NCBI GenBank assembly: GCA_046296295.1
Contig: JBKBLG010000001.1
Span: 305,471 to 369,470, forward strand
Length of the DNA stretch: 64,000 nt
Direction: 5' to 3'
Source: UBA10646 sp046296295
GTDB taxonomy: Bacteria > Bacteroidota > Bacteroidia > Chitinophagales > Chitinophagaceae
The notes beneath the pieces were generated by a model that was not told where the DNA came from, did not search any database, and was given only the letters and a program-made list of their open reading frames with translations. The translations under genes and the position numbers were made by a program. Of this stretch, positions 28,401 to 35,952 are shown one piece after another (the stretch's first letter is position 1; the number at the start of each line of letters is the position of its first letter).

Positions 28401-28527
28401 TTCGTAATTTTTTTAATAGCTCATCTACTTGTTTTTCTCTACCGAAAAACAATACATCTTCATGCTCCTCAAAAGCCCTCAGCCCCGGAAATGGATTACT
28501 TATTTCTATATTATTTGCTGCATACAT
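25456..28527 (-). CDS. STAND-family ATPase with transmembrane helix, long coiled coil and WD40 propeller
   Basis: 1023 residues. NPFPGLRAFEEHEDVLFFGRE opens a novel-STAND (nSTAND1-type) NTPase: Walker A GSSGSGKS at 51-58, Walker B LLVLVDQFEE at 148-157, TMRSDFLGDC at 198-207 and the winged-helix signature IDISHESLMRVW at about 391-402. One hydrophobic helix lies at 501-520. Residues 521-665 are a striking Glu/Gln/Lys/Ala coiled coil built from near-identical units (EQKLIAEQQ, EQKEIAEQQ). The last 300 residues form a WD40-like propeller ending with LKGHTKWIYQITYLPQGNQL and VIVWYT. STAND proteins oligomerise on sensing a signal and often act in bacterial immunity and cell death. Here it lies 11 bases after a TIR gene and 8 before a TonB receptor, so it is probably the switch of the operon. 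Motif variants lie at 25544, 25684 and 26861. Confidence 0.9.
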   Translation of the reverse strand: MYAANNIEISNPFPGLRAFEEHEDVLFFGREKQVDELLKKLRTARFMAVIGSSGSGKSSLVKSGLIPALYAGFMSGVGSQWHVCTFRPGNDPIGNMARALAQPGILNEPQSEEEQLTISAINESVLRRSSQGLVEVYRQSAIDKKVNLLVLVDQFEEIFRFSRIEKDAREGKRDSVAFINLLLKATEQRDLPIYVVFTMRSDFLGDCTEFRGLPEAINEGQYLVPRMTRDERRDAITGPIAVGGASITPRLLNQLLNDVGDNPDQLPILQHALMRTWSSWKQRNNPLEAIDISDYESIGTMKMALSLHAEEAYAELLTQREQRICEVLFKAITDKGSDARGIRRPRQLGEICLLAEATIDEVVKVIDVFRQPGRAFLMPPASVHLNQHTIIDISHESLMRVWHRLMAWVDEENESAQVYLRLCEASDLYETGRGGLWRDPELQVAWKWKESHNPNATWASRYNDSFDKAILFLTTSKQAFEQELKLKEERQRKRLIAARRVTAAVGVAAVFALFLAIYSFQQKNLATKQTLLAQQKTKEALEQKFIATQQKNLAVKNEALAKEQKLLAQQKEQEALEQKEIAEQQRKKALVSEQNALLQKNIAEQQKAFAERQRKIAEENEKIASEQKLIAEQQTQKAVFNEGLAREQERISTRLKELAQARNLAYQSNLLLQENRVVESKKLAFDAFNLNAKNNGPLQNADIYNALMFNYNNKINNNNQNLFHQMPVKAVTSYSDNLILTGDEGGTLALMQVNTNGAIVIAKLQLKEDIRLLCTNKTNKHVLAATANGIVFVFVVTEQNTLQLLQQFKVLGTPKATAVFKEYFYIATTEGLLKWSYQSGQYVADGMWKRKDINHFTVSTSGNFWIANGNKIEKFNTWGDWSNVQKSYSLNAAITSVAIDASETYLAIGAYNGTVWLNNIKSTTAPYSTALHLSSVDDVRFSELPSGKIQLATAGYDQTIKLLDVQSVLGNKTEDVITLKGHTKWIYQITYLPQGNQLISVSEDAKVIVWYTSAEALYTALKN

Positions 28528-28538
28528 GTTAGGCTGAT

Positions 28539-30104
28539 TTACATTTTGTTTAAAAATGCTTTTAATGCATCTTTAGGCATGGCTTCACTACCATTTAATA
28601 CCACCGCTTCAACACTTCTAAAGCGTTGCTTACTCGGATTTAATGGTGGTGCCAAAAACACAGCTTTAGCATGCAAGGGTTTAGTGCGACCATATCCGTT
28701 AATTTTTAAGAAATCTCTCATTTTACTTCGCAACCATATTTCGTTGGCATTACCCATAAAAATGATAGCTGCATCACATAACTTAAGATTTTCAATATGA
28801 TCTTCACGAATGGCGCTTTCATCACCATCAAAGAGTGGTGTTAATACTTCACAACCGTTGTCAAAGAGAAAGTCTTCTAAGGGTTTAATGGCATCTACAT
28901 CTTGCATGTCACAAATTAGATACACAATACCGCCACCCGATTTTGTTTCGTGCGTTGTAGTATTTGTAGCGGTGCTAGATGCTTCAGTTACAACTGCCGG
29001 AGGGGGTGGCTCTTGTAACTTCTTTAGCTTATCTAAAACTATACCTTTAAAATTTTCTTGGTCGCTATACACTAAATCGGCTCCAGTAACACCTTCTTTT
29101 CCTAAATTAAGTTTTTCTAAAAAAGCAATTTGCCTATCATCGGAAGGCTCTGTTCCTTCGGGTACCCAAATAAGTCGAGGTAAGTTAACAATACTACTTT
29201 GTGCACTTGCAATACTGTTTTGAACTTCAACAATACTTTGCTGAATACCTTCAGGTACTACACCGTAACCACTACCAACAATATGTATGGCCACGTCGGC
29301 CTGCTCAATGAAATGCTTTACTTCCGATTGTAATGCTGGTGCAATTAATGGCAGCTGTTTATCAGGCAAAATATAACATCCGGCATCTTGTAATTCTCGT
29401 TTAATGCTGTTTCTAAAATCTTGTGTATCGTAACTGCTTTCTGCAAGATATATTTTAATTATTTTCTTATTATTATGGCTAGTACTACTGTTGTTGTATA
29501 TAGGTGTTGCTACAGTAGTAGCAGTGTTTATTTTACCCGTAAGGGGATTTCCGATTTGCTCAAGATGTTCTAGGTAGCTACAAATATCGTTCGCAAGATC
29601 ATCTAGTTTTTCCCAATATGCTAGCTCGTATTGCTGGCCAAAAATTGAACTGAACTCTTTAACACGACCAGTGCTTGGGTCGGTACTGTAAAACTCGTAC
29701 CCTAAAATATTTTGAATTTTTTCAGGATGTATATCTACTCTTACAGGGGTTTTGATAACCTTAAAAATTCTGGCTTTATTATCTACGCTAAAACCAATGT
29801 TCTGCCTGCAAGCTTCATAAAACTCTTCTACCTCACGAGTACACCATTCGCTTTTAACATAGCGAGGAGTGAGTATTGAAATCATTAATGCAACCTTTGA
29901 AAATTGGTCTATGATTTGTTGATCAAATATGTGGTTGCCTTGTAAAGATGGGTCGCGCCAAATAACTGGCCTGCGACCAAGCAACTGTGCTAATCGTATT
30001 TCAAGCGAACGATGAAATTCAGTAATCCAGCCTTTTTGTGATGCTACCAAACTCTCATCGTCGATATGAGCATAGCTTATGAATATATCTTTTTCAAACT
30101 GCAT
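28539..30104 (-). CDS. TIR-domain protein with three tandem TIR/toll-like modules
   Basis: 521 residues. Residues 4-180 are a TIR domain: KDIFISYAHID at the first strand, then ILTPRYVKSEWCTREVEEFY, in which Glu91 of WCTRE occupies the position of the catalytic glutamate of NAD-cleaving TIRs. A Thr/Asn-rich linker (188-215) leads to a second Rossmann-like module at 214-365 (IYLAESSYDTQDFRNSIKRE, ADVAIHIVGSGYG), resembling TIR/DUF4062-like sensors. After a proline-rich linker there is a third at 391-521 (IVYLICDMQDVDAIKPLEDF, CDAAIIFMG). No clear catalytic Glu is seen in the latter two. It lies between the RyR channel-like gene (18 bases) and the STAND gene (11 bases). NAD hydrolysis and effector role are inferred. 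A 13-base motif variant (29532-29544) falls in the first linker. Confidence 0.88.
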   Translation of the reverse strand: MQFEKDIFISYAHIDDESLVASQKGWITEFHRSLEIRLAQLLGRRPVIWRDPSLQGNHIFDQQIIDQFSKVALMISILTPRYVKSEWCTREVEEFYEACRQNIGFSVDNKARIFKVIKTPVRVDIHPEKIQNILGYEFYSTDPSTGRVKEFSSIFGQQYELAYWEKLDDLANDICSYLEHLEQIGNPLTGKINTATTVATPIYNNSSTSHNNKKIIKIYLAESSYDTQDFRNSIKRELQDAGCYILPDKQLPLIAPALQSEVKHFIEQADVAIHIVGSGYGVVPEGIQQSIVEVQNSIASAQSSIVNLPRLIWVPEGTEPSDDRQIAFLEKLNLGKEGVTGADLVYSDQENFKGIVLDKLKKLQEPPPPAVVTEASSTATNTTTHETKSGGGIVYLICDMQDVDAIKPLEDFLFDNGCEVLTPLFDGDESAIREDHIENLKLCDAAIIFMGNANEIWLRSKMRDFLKINGYGRTKPLHAKAVFLAPPLNPSKQRFRSVEAVVLNGSEAMPKDALKAFLNKM

Positions 30105-30122
30105 GATGATACGCTTGGAGTT

Positions 30123-32081
30123 TTAGCTTGATACTTTTTGTAAACCGTACATGAGAGGTAAAATCAAAAAGATGTTTAAATCTTTTCGTTTTTCTGCTTC
30201 TGTTAAATGATCGTATGGAATGAGTTGATCATGAATTTTAAGTATATCTTTTAATAGTGCTTTTTCACTATGTTCATTGGTATTGTAATGCCCAAACTTG
30301 AAATTGAACACCATTTTTTCGGCACACCAACGCTTGTGCTCCAAAGGTGCTAGCCGAGGATAATATGTAATTAAGTTTTCTTTCGTTATTGGCCAGCATC
30401 CAATTCGTTGCAAGCTGTGTAACTTAACAGCTATATGCCTTGCAGCATAACGGTTACTATCTTTTTTTCGATTTGATAATCGCTGCCACAAAGCCATAAT
30501 ACTCAAGCGTTCGTATAATTTACCGTAAGGTACTCCGGTTCGTTGAGCCAACTGCTCTAGCACTAACTTTTCAATAATTGCTTCCGAAACATTATTTTGC
30601 TCATAAGGTAATTGTAATACACTATCGGCAATGCCCTTCAATACTGCACCATCGGTAATACTAAAATATTGTTGCAATAAGTGTTCGAAATCGTACAACA
30701 ACGCATAGTAATAATTTAACACATAAGCTTGCCTATCTGTGAATGCTCTATGCTCTAATAAATGTTGTGGGGTACATACATCGCTAATAAGTTTAAAGTA
30801 TTGTATGTTTAACCTTTCGGTAAATAATTGCTGTAAGCCACCTTGATTATTTTGGTTAGTCGCTATTAAATCGAGCACCCCTGTATCTTCAGGTAAGCAT
30901 ACTACAATAGGTACTTGCGCTATTTGTCGTGTTTGAGTATACAAAAACTGTCTGAAACTGTTGGCCATGTTCACTAAGGCAGCATCGCTTTCACCAAAAA
31001 TATATACGGCTCTTACTTTGCTTATCTTCTCTATAGTGTCTTTGTTCCAACTGAAATGAGCAAAAAAGCTTCGATTAATAAGCTTAACAGGAATAATATC
31101 GATATACTCTTTATGAAATGGATACAAGAAGTTGAACTGATGGAAGGCTGTATCTGCATTTTCATCAATCAAATACACTTTTATATTTTCCATTTCAGGA
31201 TAGTGACTGAGAATAGCTTGCTCTAAAAGAAAGCGTTCGGCTGTGGCATTAAAGCCGATAATGGCAATACTTTTTTCGCCTTCTTTATCAAAATGCAAAT
31301 ATTGATGCGGCGGAAACAAATCGTACAACTTTGCAGCACCCATTTGATGGATGTTAAAGGTTTCTATATCATACACATTACCTTCTTGCTGTACATCAAA
31401 AAAGTCTTTTAGTAAATCTGCATTGTCAGCACCCTGTACATGCACCAATATTTTGAGTAGTGAATCAGCGTTAGGTACATGTGTTTTCTTAAACTGTGCC
31501 ACCTGCGAAGCCAATGCCATATTAACTTCATCGTTAGCATGAGCTATAATACAAGTTGTTGCAACTTGCAATCGGGCATCAGTAAGTACATGGCTATCGA
31601 TACCATGTTCGCTATGTAATACAATTACACCTGCTTTTTCTACTGCTTCTATAAAATGATTATCTGCATGAGGCTCAATAACTATTACCTTGTACCCTGC
31701 TTTCGCCAGCATTATGGCAATTTGTTTTGTAAGCTTGCTTAGATGTAGTATTACAACATGGCCTTTGTATTGCTTTTTGATACGTTGGAGCAACCATGTT
31801 TTGCGTAAGCCCTTAAATACAAACGCAAAAATTCCTGCTAAGAATAAAAACATGGCCAGCAATTCTGCAACGAGTATCAAGGTATTATGCGGTTCAGGAT
31901 CGGCATGGTGCAAGAAAAAAAATAAAGTAGTAGCGTAAAATACGCCCCAAACACTGAAATGATGCTCTGGGCCGTGCAAGTACTGTATGTGTCCAACAAA
32001 AGATAATACAAACACTAGTATTACCAAAGCAATAATGTAAGCAGGCTTAATCTTAGGGCTACCTCCGGGCGTGGCACTCAT
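30123..32081 (-). CDS. Membrane protein with channel-like N-terminus, TrkA-N/RCK domains and C-terminal RyR domain
   Basis: 652 residues. Two membrane helices at about 13-33 and 66-90 flank a hydrophobic re-entrant-like stretch (VWGVFYATTLFFFLHH, 44-59), a 2TM channel-like layout without a GYG filter. A Rossmann domain follows (VVILHLSKLTKQIAIMLAKAGYKVIVIE, 109-136), with IIAHANDEVNMALA typical of TrkA-N. A second Rossmann half (SIAIIGFNATAERFLLEQAI) starts near 270. The C-terminal 140 residues (YPRLAPLEHKRWCAEKMVF, ... DQLIPYDHLTEAEKRKDLN) match the RyR domain first seen in ryanodine receptors. First gene of the operon. It most plausibly senses a nucleotide-like ligand and gates ions or signals to the TIR/STAND proteins; this is inference. 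Motif copies lie at 30519 (perfect, encoding VPYGKLY) and 30813. Confidence 0.85.
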   Translation of the reverse strand: MSATPGGSPKIKPAYIIALVILVFVLSFVGHIQYLHGPEHHFSVWGVFYATTLFFFLHHADPEPHNTLILVAELLAMFLFLAGIFAFVFKGLRKTWLLQRIKKQYKGHVVILHLSKLTKQIAIMLAKAGYKVIVIEPHADNHFIEAVEKAGVIVLHSEHGIDSHVLTDARLQVATTCIIAHANDEVNMALASQVAQFKKTHVPNADSLLKILVHVQGADNADLLKDFFDVQQEGNVYDIETFNIHQMGAAKLYDLFPPHQYLHFDKEGEKSIAIIGFNATAERFLLEQAILSHYPEMENIKVYLIDENADTAFHQFNFLYPFHKEYIDIIPVKLINRSFFAHFSWNKDTIEKISKVRAVYIFGESDAALVNMANSFRQFLYTQTRQIAQVPIVVCLPEDTGVLDLIATNQNNQGGLQQLFTERLNIQYFKLISDVCTPQHLLEHRAFTDRQAYVLNYYYALLYDFEHLLQQYFSITDGAVLKGIADSVLQLPYEQNNVSEAIIEKLVLEQLAQRTGVPYGKLYERLSIMALWQRLSNRKKDSNRYAARHIAVKLHSLQRIGCWPITKENLITYYPRLAPLEHKRWCAEKMVFNFKFGHYNTNEHSEKALLKDILKIHDQLIPYDHLTEAEKRKDLNIFLILPLMYGLQKVSS

Positions 32082-32108
32082 AAGTTCTCAGTAGTTTTAG
32101 TATTCTAA

Positions 32109-32116
32109 CAAAATTA
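32109..32116 (-). promoter_or_regulatory. Possible -7 element for the RyR/TIR/STAND/TonB operon
   Basis: The minus strand reads TAATTTTG, matching TAnnTTTG, 27 bases before the first ATG of the operon. No clear -33 TTTG. Confidence 0.3.
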
Positions 32117-32266
32117 GCGTTACAGTGCTAAGGGCTCGCCTTTTTTACTGTAAAGGATAGATAATTAACCGCATTTGTGTTGCAGTACAAGTTAATAGTA
32201 TGCTTTTGTATTTATCGCAATTGTTTTCACTTATTTTCGCCCAAAAAACTAACAAACGTTCGCAAA

Positions 32267-33913
32267 ATGAATATCGAGGCTAACAAAAACGAAGATTGGA
32301 TGAAACTGTTGGTGAGCCAACAGCAGCAATATGCAGCCAAAATTCATATGGGAGGAGGTAAAAAAGCTATTGAAAAACAGCACGAACGCAATAAACTCAC
32401 CCCACGTGAACGTATTGCATACTTGATAGATACAAATACAACATTCATCGAACTCGGCACATTTGCTGGTTTCAATATGTACCAATCAGAAGGTGGCTGC
32501 CCTGCGGGTGGTACGGTGAGCGGCTTAGGCTATGTGAGTGGCCGACTCTGCATGATTGTAGCGAATGATCAAACTGTAAAGGCGGGGGCATGGTTTCCGA
32601 TTACAGGTAAGAAAAACCTTCGTATGCAAGAAATTGCGTTAGAAAACAACCTACCTATCATTTACTTGGTAGATAGTGCCGGCGTTTATTTACCCATGCA
32701 AGACGAAATTTTCCCCGATAAAGAACATTTTGGTCGCATTTTTCGCAACAACGCCCAAATGAGTGCCAAAGGCATTACACAAATTGCTGCCGTTATGGGT
32801 GCTTGCGTTGCAGGCGGTGCCTACCTACCTATCATGAGCGATGAAACGCTTATGGTTACCGGCAATGGAAGTATTTTCTTAGCTGGTAGCTATCTGGTGA
32901 AAGCAGCTATTGGTGAAGACATAGATAATGAAACATTAGGCGGAGCCGTTACACATACAGAAATTAGCGGTATTGCAGACTACAAATTCGATACAGAACA
33001 TCAATGCCTCGATCACATTAAAAAAATCATCAGCAAAATTGGTCACCCGCCTACGGCAGGTTTCGATAGAGGGCAAGCTTACCTTCCGGTAAATGAAGTA
33101 AGCACACTGTACCAAGCCATGCCGATGAATAATGCTAAACCTTACGACGTAAGAACAATTATTGATGCTGTGGTAGATGCCGACCCTACTACCAATAAAA
33201 GCAGCTTCGATGAATTTAAAGCCGATTACGGAAAAACTATTGTGTGTGGCTATGCTCGTGTAGATGGCTGGGCAGTAGGTATAGTAGCCAACCAACGGAT
33301 GATTGTAAAGAGTAAGAAAGGTGAAATGCAAATGGGTGGCGTGATATACAACGATAGTGCCGATAAAGCTGCTCGTTTTATTTTGAACTGTAATCAAAAA
33401 CGTATTCCACTAGTTTTCTTGCAAGATGTAACAGGCTTTATGGTGGGTAGCCGTAGCGAACATAGTGGTATTATTAAAGATGGTGCTAAACTCGTAAATG
33501 CCGTAGCCAACAGTGTAGTGCCTAAAATAACTATTATAACTGGCAACAGCTTTGGAGCAGGCAATTATGCAATGTGTGGCAAGGCTTACGACCCTCGTTT
33601 TATTTATGCTTGGCCATCGGCAAAAATTGCTGTAATGGGTGGCGAACAAGCCGCAAAAACGCTACTACAAATTCAGGTTGCTGCATTAAAGGCAAAGGGA
33701 GAAACAATTGATGCTACCACTGAAAAAAATTTATTAGATAGCATTAAACAGAAGTATGAGCAGCAAATGAGCCCATATTATGCAGCAGCACGCCTTTGGG
33801 TAGATGAAATTATTGACCCCGCAGATACCCGCAACCGCATTAGTAAGGCCATAGAAGCAGCGAACCATAACCCAACCATTCCTGAACTGAAAACAGGTGT
33901 TTTTCAAGTATAA
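32267..33913 (+). CDS. Acyl-CoA carboxylase, carboxyltransferase (beta) subunit, methylcrotonyl-CoA carboxylase-like
   Basis: About 548 residues from the ATG at 32267; the preceding 30 codons have no family match. It transfers CO2 from carboxybiotin to an acyl-CoA. Conserved parts are KLTPRERIAYLIDTNTTFIE, VDSAGVYLPMQDEIFPDKEHFGR, MGACVAGGAYLPIMSDE, LGGAVTHTEISG, FLQDVTGFMVG and AKIAVMGGEQAAKTL. The FPDKEHFGRIF segment favours methylcrotonyl-CoA carboxylase beta (leucine breakdown) over propionyl-CoA, but no partner biotin subunit is in the window to settle it. Divergent from the TIR/STAND operon. CCTTCCGGTAAA (33082) encodes LPVNEV. Confidence 0.9.
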   Translation: MNIEANKNEDWMKLLVSQQQQYAAKIHMGGGKKAIEKQHERNKLTPRERIAYLIDTNTTFIELGTFAGFNMYQSEGGCPAGGTVSGLGYVSGRLCMIVANDQTVKAGAWFPITGKKNLRMQEIALENNLPIIYLVDSAGVYLPMQDEIFPDKEHFGRIFRNNAQMSAKGITQIAAVMGACVAGGAYLPIMSDETLMVTGNGSIFLAGSYLVKAAIGEDIDNETLGGAVTHTEISGIADYKFDTEHQCLDHIKKIISKIGHPPTAGFDRGQAYLPVNEVSTLYQAMPMNNAKPYDVRTIIDAVVDADPTTNKSSFDEFKADYGKTIVCGYARVDGWAVGIVANQRMIVKSKKGEMQMGGVIYNDSADKAARFILNCNQKRIPLVFLQDVTGFMVGSRSEHSGIIKDGAKLVNAVANSVVPKITIITGNSFGAGNYAMCGKAYDPRFIYAWPSAKIAVMGGEQAAKTLLQIQVAALKAKGETIDATTEKNLLDSIKQKYEQQMSPYYAAARLWVDEIIDPADTRNRISKAIEAANHNPTIPELKTGVFQV

Positions 33914-33954
33914 CAACACAAAAAATTCATCATAACTAGTGTTTATATAAAAAA

Positions 33955-34005
33955 AGCATACGTTTACCTCATGAAAAACACTCTGAATAAAGGTAAGCGT
34001 ATGCT
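33955..34005. promoter_or_regulatory. Long hairpin enclosing the start codon of the following small gene
   Basis: AGCATACGTTTACC (33955-33968) and GGTAAGCGTATGCT (33992-34005) pair over 13 of 14 bases around a 23-base loop that contains the ATG at 33971. On the minus strand it ends in seven Ts. It could be the terminator of the carboxylase gene or a structure controlling translation of the small gene. Confidence 0.55.
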
Positions 34006-34159
34006 ATTTGCCTTCATACTAGGCCTGCTACCTTGTTCATTTGTAGTGGTTACATCATATTACAAAGAAGTTCATCGCTACATTTTTAATGGGTATAGTT
34101 GCATATTACTCGTTGCTGCATTAACAGCCTTGGTAGTATTATTGAGCCGGCCTCGTTAA
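33971..34159 (+). CDS. Small membrane protein of unknown function
   Basis: 62 residues (52 if the ATG at 34001 is used). Two hydrophobic helices (LFAFILGLLPCSFVVVTSYY and ILLVAALTALVVLL) with a short polar loop between. No family recognised. The start lies inside the loop of a 14-base-arm hairpin, and the alternative ATG lies in its right arm. Coding status rests on the two well-formed helices and the basic ends; it could still be spurious. Confidence 0.5.
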   Translation: MKNTLNKGKRMLFAFILGLLPCSFVVVTSYYKEVHRYIFNGYSCILLVAALTALVVLLSRPR

Positions 34160-34188
34160 ATGACTTTATAATCTAAATGATTACACCA

Positions 34189-34200
34189 TTTACCGCAAGG
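34189..34200 (-). repeat. Repeated motif, C-form copy
   Basis: Intergenic, 29 bases past the small membrane ORF and before rnhA. Confidence 0.85.
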
Positions 34201-34268
34201 TAATTACCCAAGCAAAACTCCCACAAGGTGCTTTTTGTTATTGTGCAACTATACTGCATATTGCAGGC

Positions 34269-34754
34269 ATGACGAATGCAACAGTAGCACCTATTAAAAT
34301 ATACACAGATGGCAGTAGCAGAGGCAACCCCGGCCCGGGTGGTTATGGTATAGTGATGCTATATGGCAAGTGGGAGAAGCATTTTAGTGAAGGTTACCGA
34401 CATACCACTAACAATAGAATGGAACTGTTGGCGGTGATAAAAGCTATTCAAGCCTTAAAAAGAAGAGACATTCCTATTGTGCTCTATACCGATAGCCAAT
34501 ACGTTGTAAATGCAATTGAAAAGGGTTGGTTAGACAAATGGATAAAAACCAACTTTGCTGGTGGCAAAAAAAACAGTGATTTGTGGCGTGAATATTATCA
34601 AATTAGCCGCGGATTGAACATACAATTTAAATGGGTGAAGGGCCACGCCGATAATGTGTATAACAACCTTTGCGATAAATTAGCTACTGAAGCCGCCGAT
34701 AGTAATCAGTTGTTAATAGATTATGGTTATGAAAAAGAAGATCCCTTACGGTAA
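34269..34754 (+). CDS. rnhA: Ribonuclease HI
   Basis: 161 residues; degrades the RNA strand of RNA-DNA hybrids. All catalytic positions are visible: Asp14 in IYTDGSSRGNPGPGGYG, Glu52 in NNRMELLAVIKAI, Asp75 in LYTDSQYVV, His126 in WVKGHADN and Asp136 in NLCDKLATE. The C-terminus ends DPLR, and the last codons plus stop (CCC TTA CGG TAA) are a perfect copy of the repeated motif. Convergent with a membrane protein gene 6 bases downstream, with no hairpin between them. Confidence 0.97.
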   Translation: MTNATVAPIKIYTDGSSRGNPGPGGYGIVMLYGKWEKHFSEGYRHTTNNRMELLAVIKAIQALKRRDIPIVLYTDSQYVVNAIEKGWLDKWIKTNFAGGKKNSDLWREYYQISRGLNIQFKWVKGHADNVYNNLCDKLATEAADSNQLLIDYGYEKEDPLR

Positions 34755-34755
34755 A
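34744..34755 (+). repeat. Repeated motif CCTTACGGTAAA, perfect copy supplying the rnhA stop
   Basis: Encodes the last residues of RNase HI and its TAA; followed by TGATG as in several other copies. Confidence 0.9.
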
Positions 34756-34760
34756 TGATG

Positions 34761-35402
34761 TTATAATGCTTCTAAATCGTTGATACTTTTTTCTAATTGT
34801 AGTATGTAATTGCCATACAAATATTTAATCCATAACCGTACGAATAAATAAGTAAGTGTGATAAAAATAGCATACATCAAAAGCACTCCGGCAATTAATG
34901 TTAATTGCTTGGTAATTGGAGCGTGCATAATGTTTTGTAAAACAGTTCTAGCATTATTATCTGCAAACATTAAGGGCAAAAAAGTAGCTAATAAAAGGCA
35001 TAGTAAGGCGAATGCTATATTAAACTGCAAGTATCTTTTCTGGAATAGCAACAGCAACTTATGAAGCGATGTTAAATGCGTTTTTAAATCGGCATCATAT
35101 TGTTTTTCTTGTTGTTTAATGTAACGATATAAACGGGTTATCACAGCATAAAAAACAACTAAGATAGGCAAAACAGCTGCCATGTACCAGCGAATGAAAG
35201 GTATATCGGTAACAACACCCCACACAGCAAATAACGCAAGCATTAGCCAAGAAATACTTACTTCAAATAGCAGGCTACGCTTGATTTTACCTAGCACCGT
35301 AAGTGGTTGCTGCTTTATACTTTTTTGTATAAAGTCGGCACTTACTTGCTGTTGGGTTCCGGCAATCGCTTGCCACTCATTTTTAAGTCCATCTAAATCC
35401 AT
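34761..35402 (-). CDS. Membrane protein, probable anti-sigma partner of the adjacent ECF sigma factor
   Basis: 213 residues. A short cytoplasmic N-terminus (MDLDGLKNEWQAIAGTQQQ) is followed by four hydrophobic helices (about 44-63, 70-92, 128-148 and 169-192) and an ending of LEKSINDLEAL. No zinc-binding anti-sigma motif (HxxxCxxC) is visible. Position 12 bases after an ECF sigma gene is the main argument for an anti-sigma or accessory role; similar arrangements are common in Bacteroidota. Function otherwise unknown. Confidence 0.6.
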   Translation of the reverse strand: MDLDGLKNEWQAIAGTQQQVSADFIQKSIKQQPLTVLGKIKRSLLFEVSISWLMLALFAVWGVVTDIPFIRWYMAAVLPILVVFYAVITRLYRYIKQQEKQYDADLKTHLTSLHKLLLLFQKRYLQFNIAFALLCLLLATFLPLMFADNNARTVLQNIMHAPITKQLTLIAGVLLMYAIFITLTYLFVRLWIKYLYGNYILQLEKSINDLEAL

Positions 35403-35414
35403 AGCAACACTGCG

Positions 35415-35918
35415 TTAGAGCGTTTCTAATATTTTTTCACTATCTACTTTAAGCTTTTGCTTTAATCGATTCATTTTAACAGCAACATTGTTAGCTGTAA
35501 TACCAAGCGTTTCACCAATATCGGCATAGCTAAAATCATCGAGGTATAACATAACCAATGCTTTATCTACGGGTGGTAATGATGCAATAGCTTTATACAT
35601 GGCTATGGCTTGCTGTTGCGCTAATGTATCGTCGGATTGTGCTATTGTAGGAAAACTATCGGCGGTAATTGTAGTAATGGTTCGCTTTTGTTTTCTGTAA
35701 TGTGCTACTGCGGTATTAATGGCTACCCGATACAACCAAGTGCTAAACTTAGCATCACCTCTAAAACTTGCATAAGCTTTCCATGCATGTCCACTAATTT
35801 CTTGGAACAAATCTTCTCGTTCAGTTACATCATTCACGTACATGTTGCACACTTTATGTACAATAGCCTGATGAGTTTGTAACTGCTGTATAAAATGTTG
35901 TTCTTGTGTTGTTGGCAT
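35415..35918 (-). CDS. RNA polymerase ECF-type sigma factor
   Basis: 167 residues. Region 2 (VTEREDLFQEISGHAWKAYASF, FSTWLYRVAINTAVAHYRK) and region 4 (PVDKALVMLYLDDFSYADIGETLGI with the helix-turn-helix and NNVAVKMNRLKQKLK) are intact, and region 3 is absent, as in ECF sigma factors. It should direct transcription of a small regulon, probably under control of the membrane protein encoded next. The start codon lies 34 bases after the stop of the TraB/GumN gene on the same strand. Confidence 0.92.
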   Translation of the reverse strand: MPTTQEQHFIQQLQTHQAIVHKVCNMYVNDVTEREDLFQEISGHAWKAYASFRGDAKFSTWLYRVAINTAVAHYRKQKRTITTITADSFPTIAQSDDTLAQQQAIAMYKAIASLPPVDKALVMLYLDDFSYADIGETLGITANNVAVKMNRLKQKLKVDSEKILETL

Positions 35919-35924
35919 ATAGCA

Positions 35925-35936
35925 TTTACCGCAAGG
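35925..35936 (-). repeat. Repeated motif, C-form copy
   Basis: In the 34-base gap between the TraB/GumN stop and the sigma-factor start. Confidence 0.85.
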
Positions 35937-35952
35937 AGCATCATGAGTTTTC

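Noticed and set aside
22865..32081. Recent horizontal transfer of the TIR/STAND operon based on few perfect 12-mers
   Set aside because: No perfect copy lies between 19304 and 30518, but variant copies are as dense there as elsewhere, so the evidence for recent arrival is too weak.
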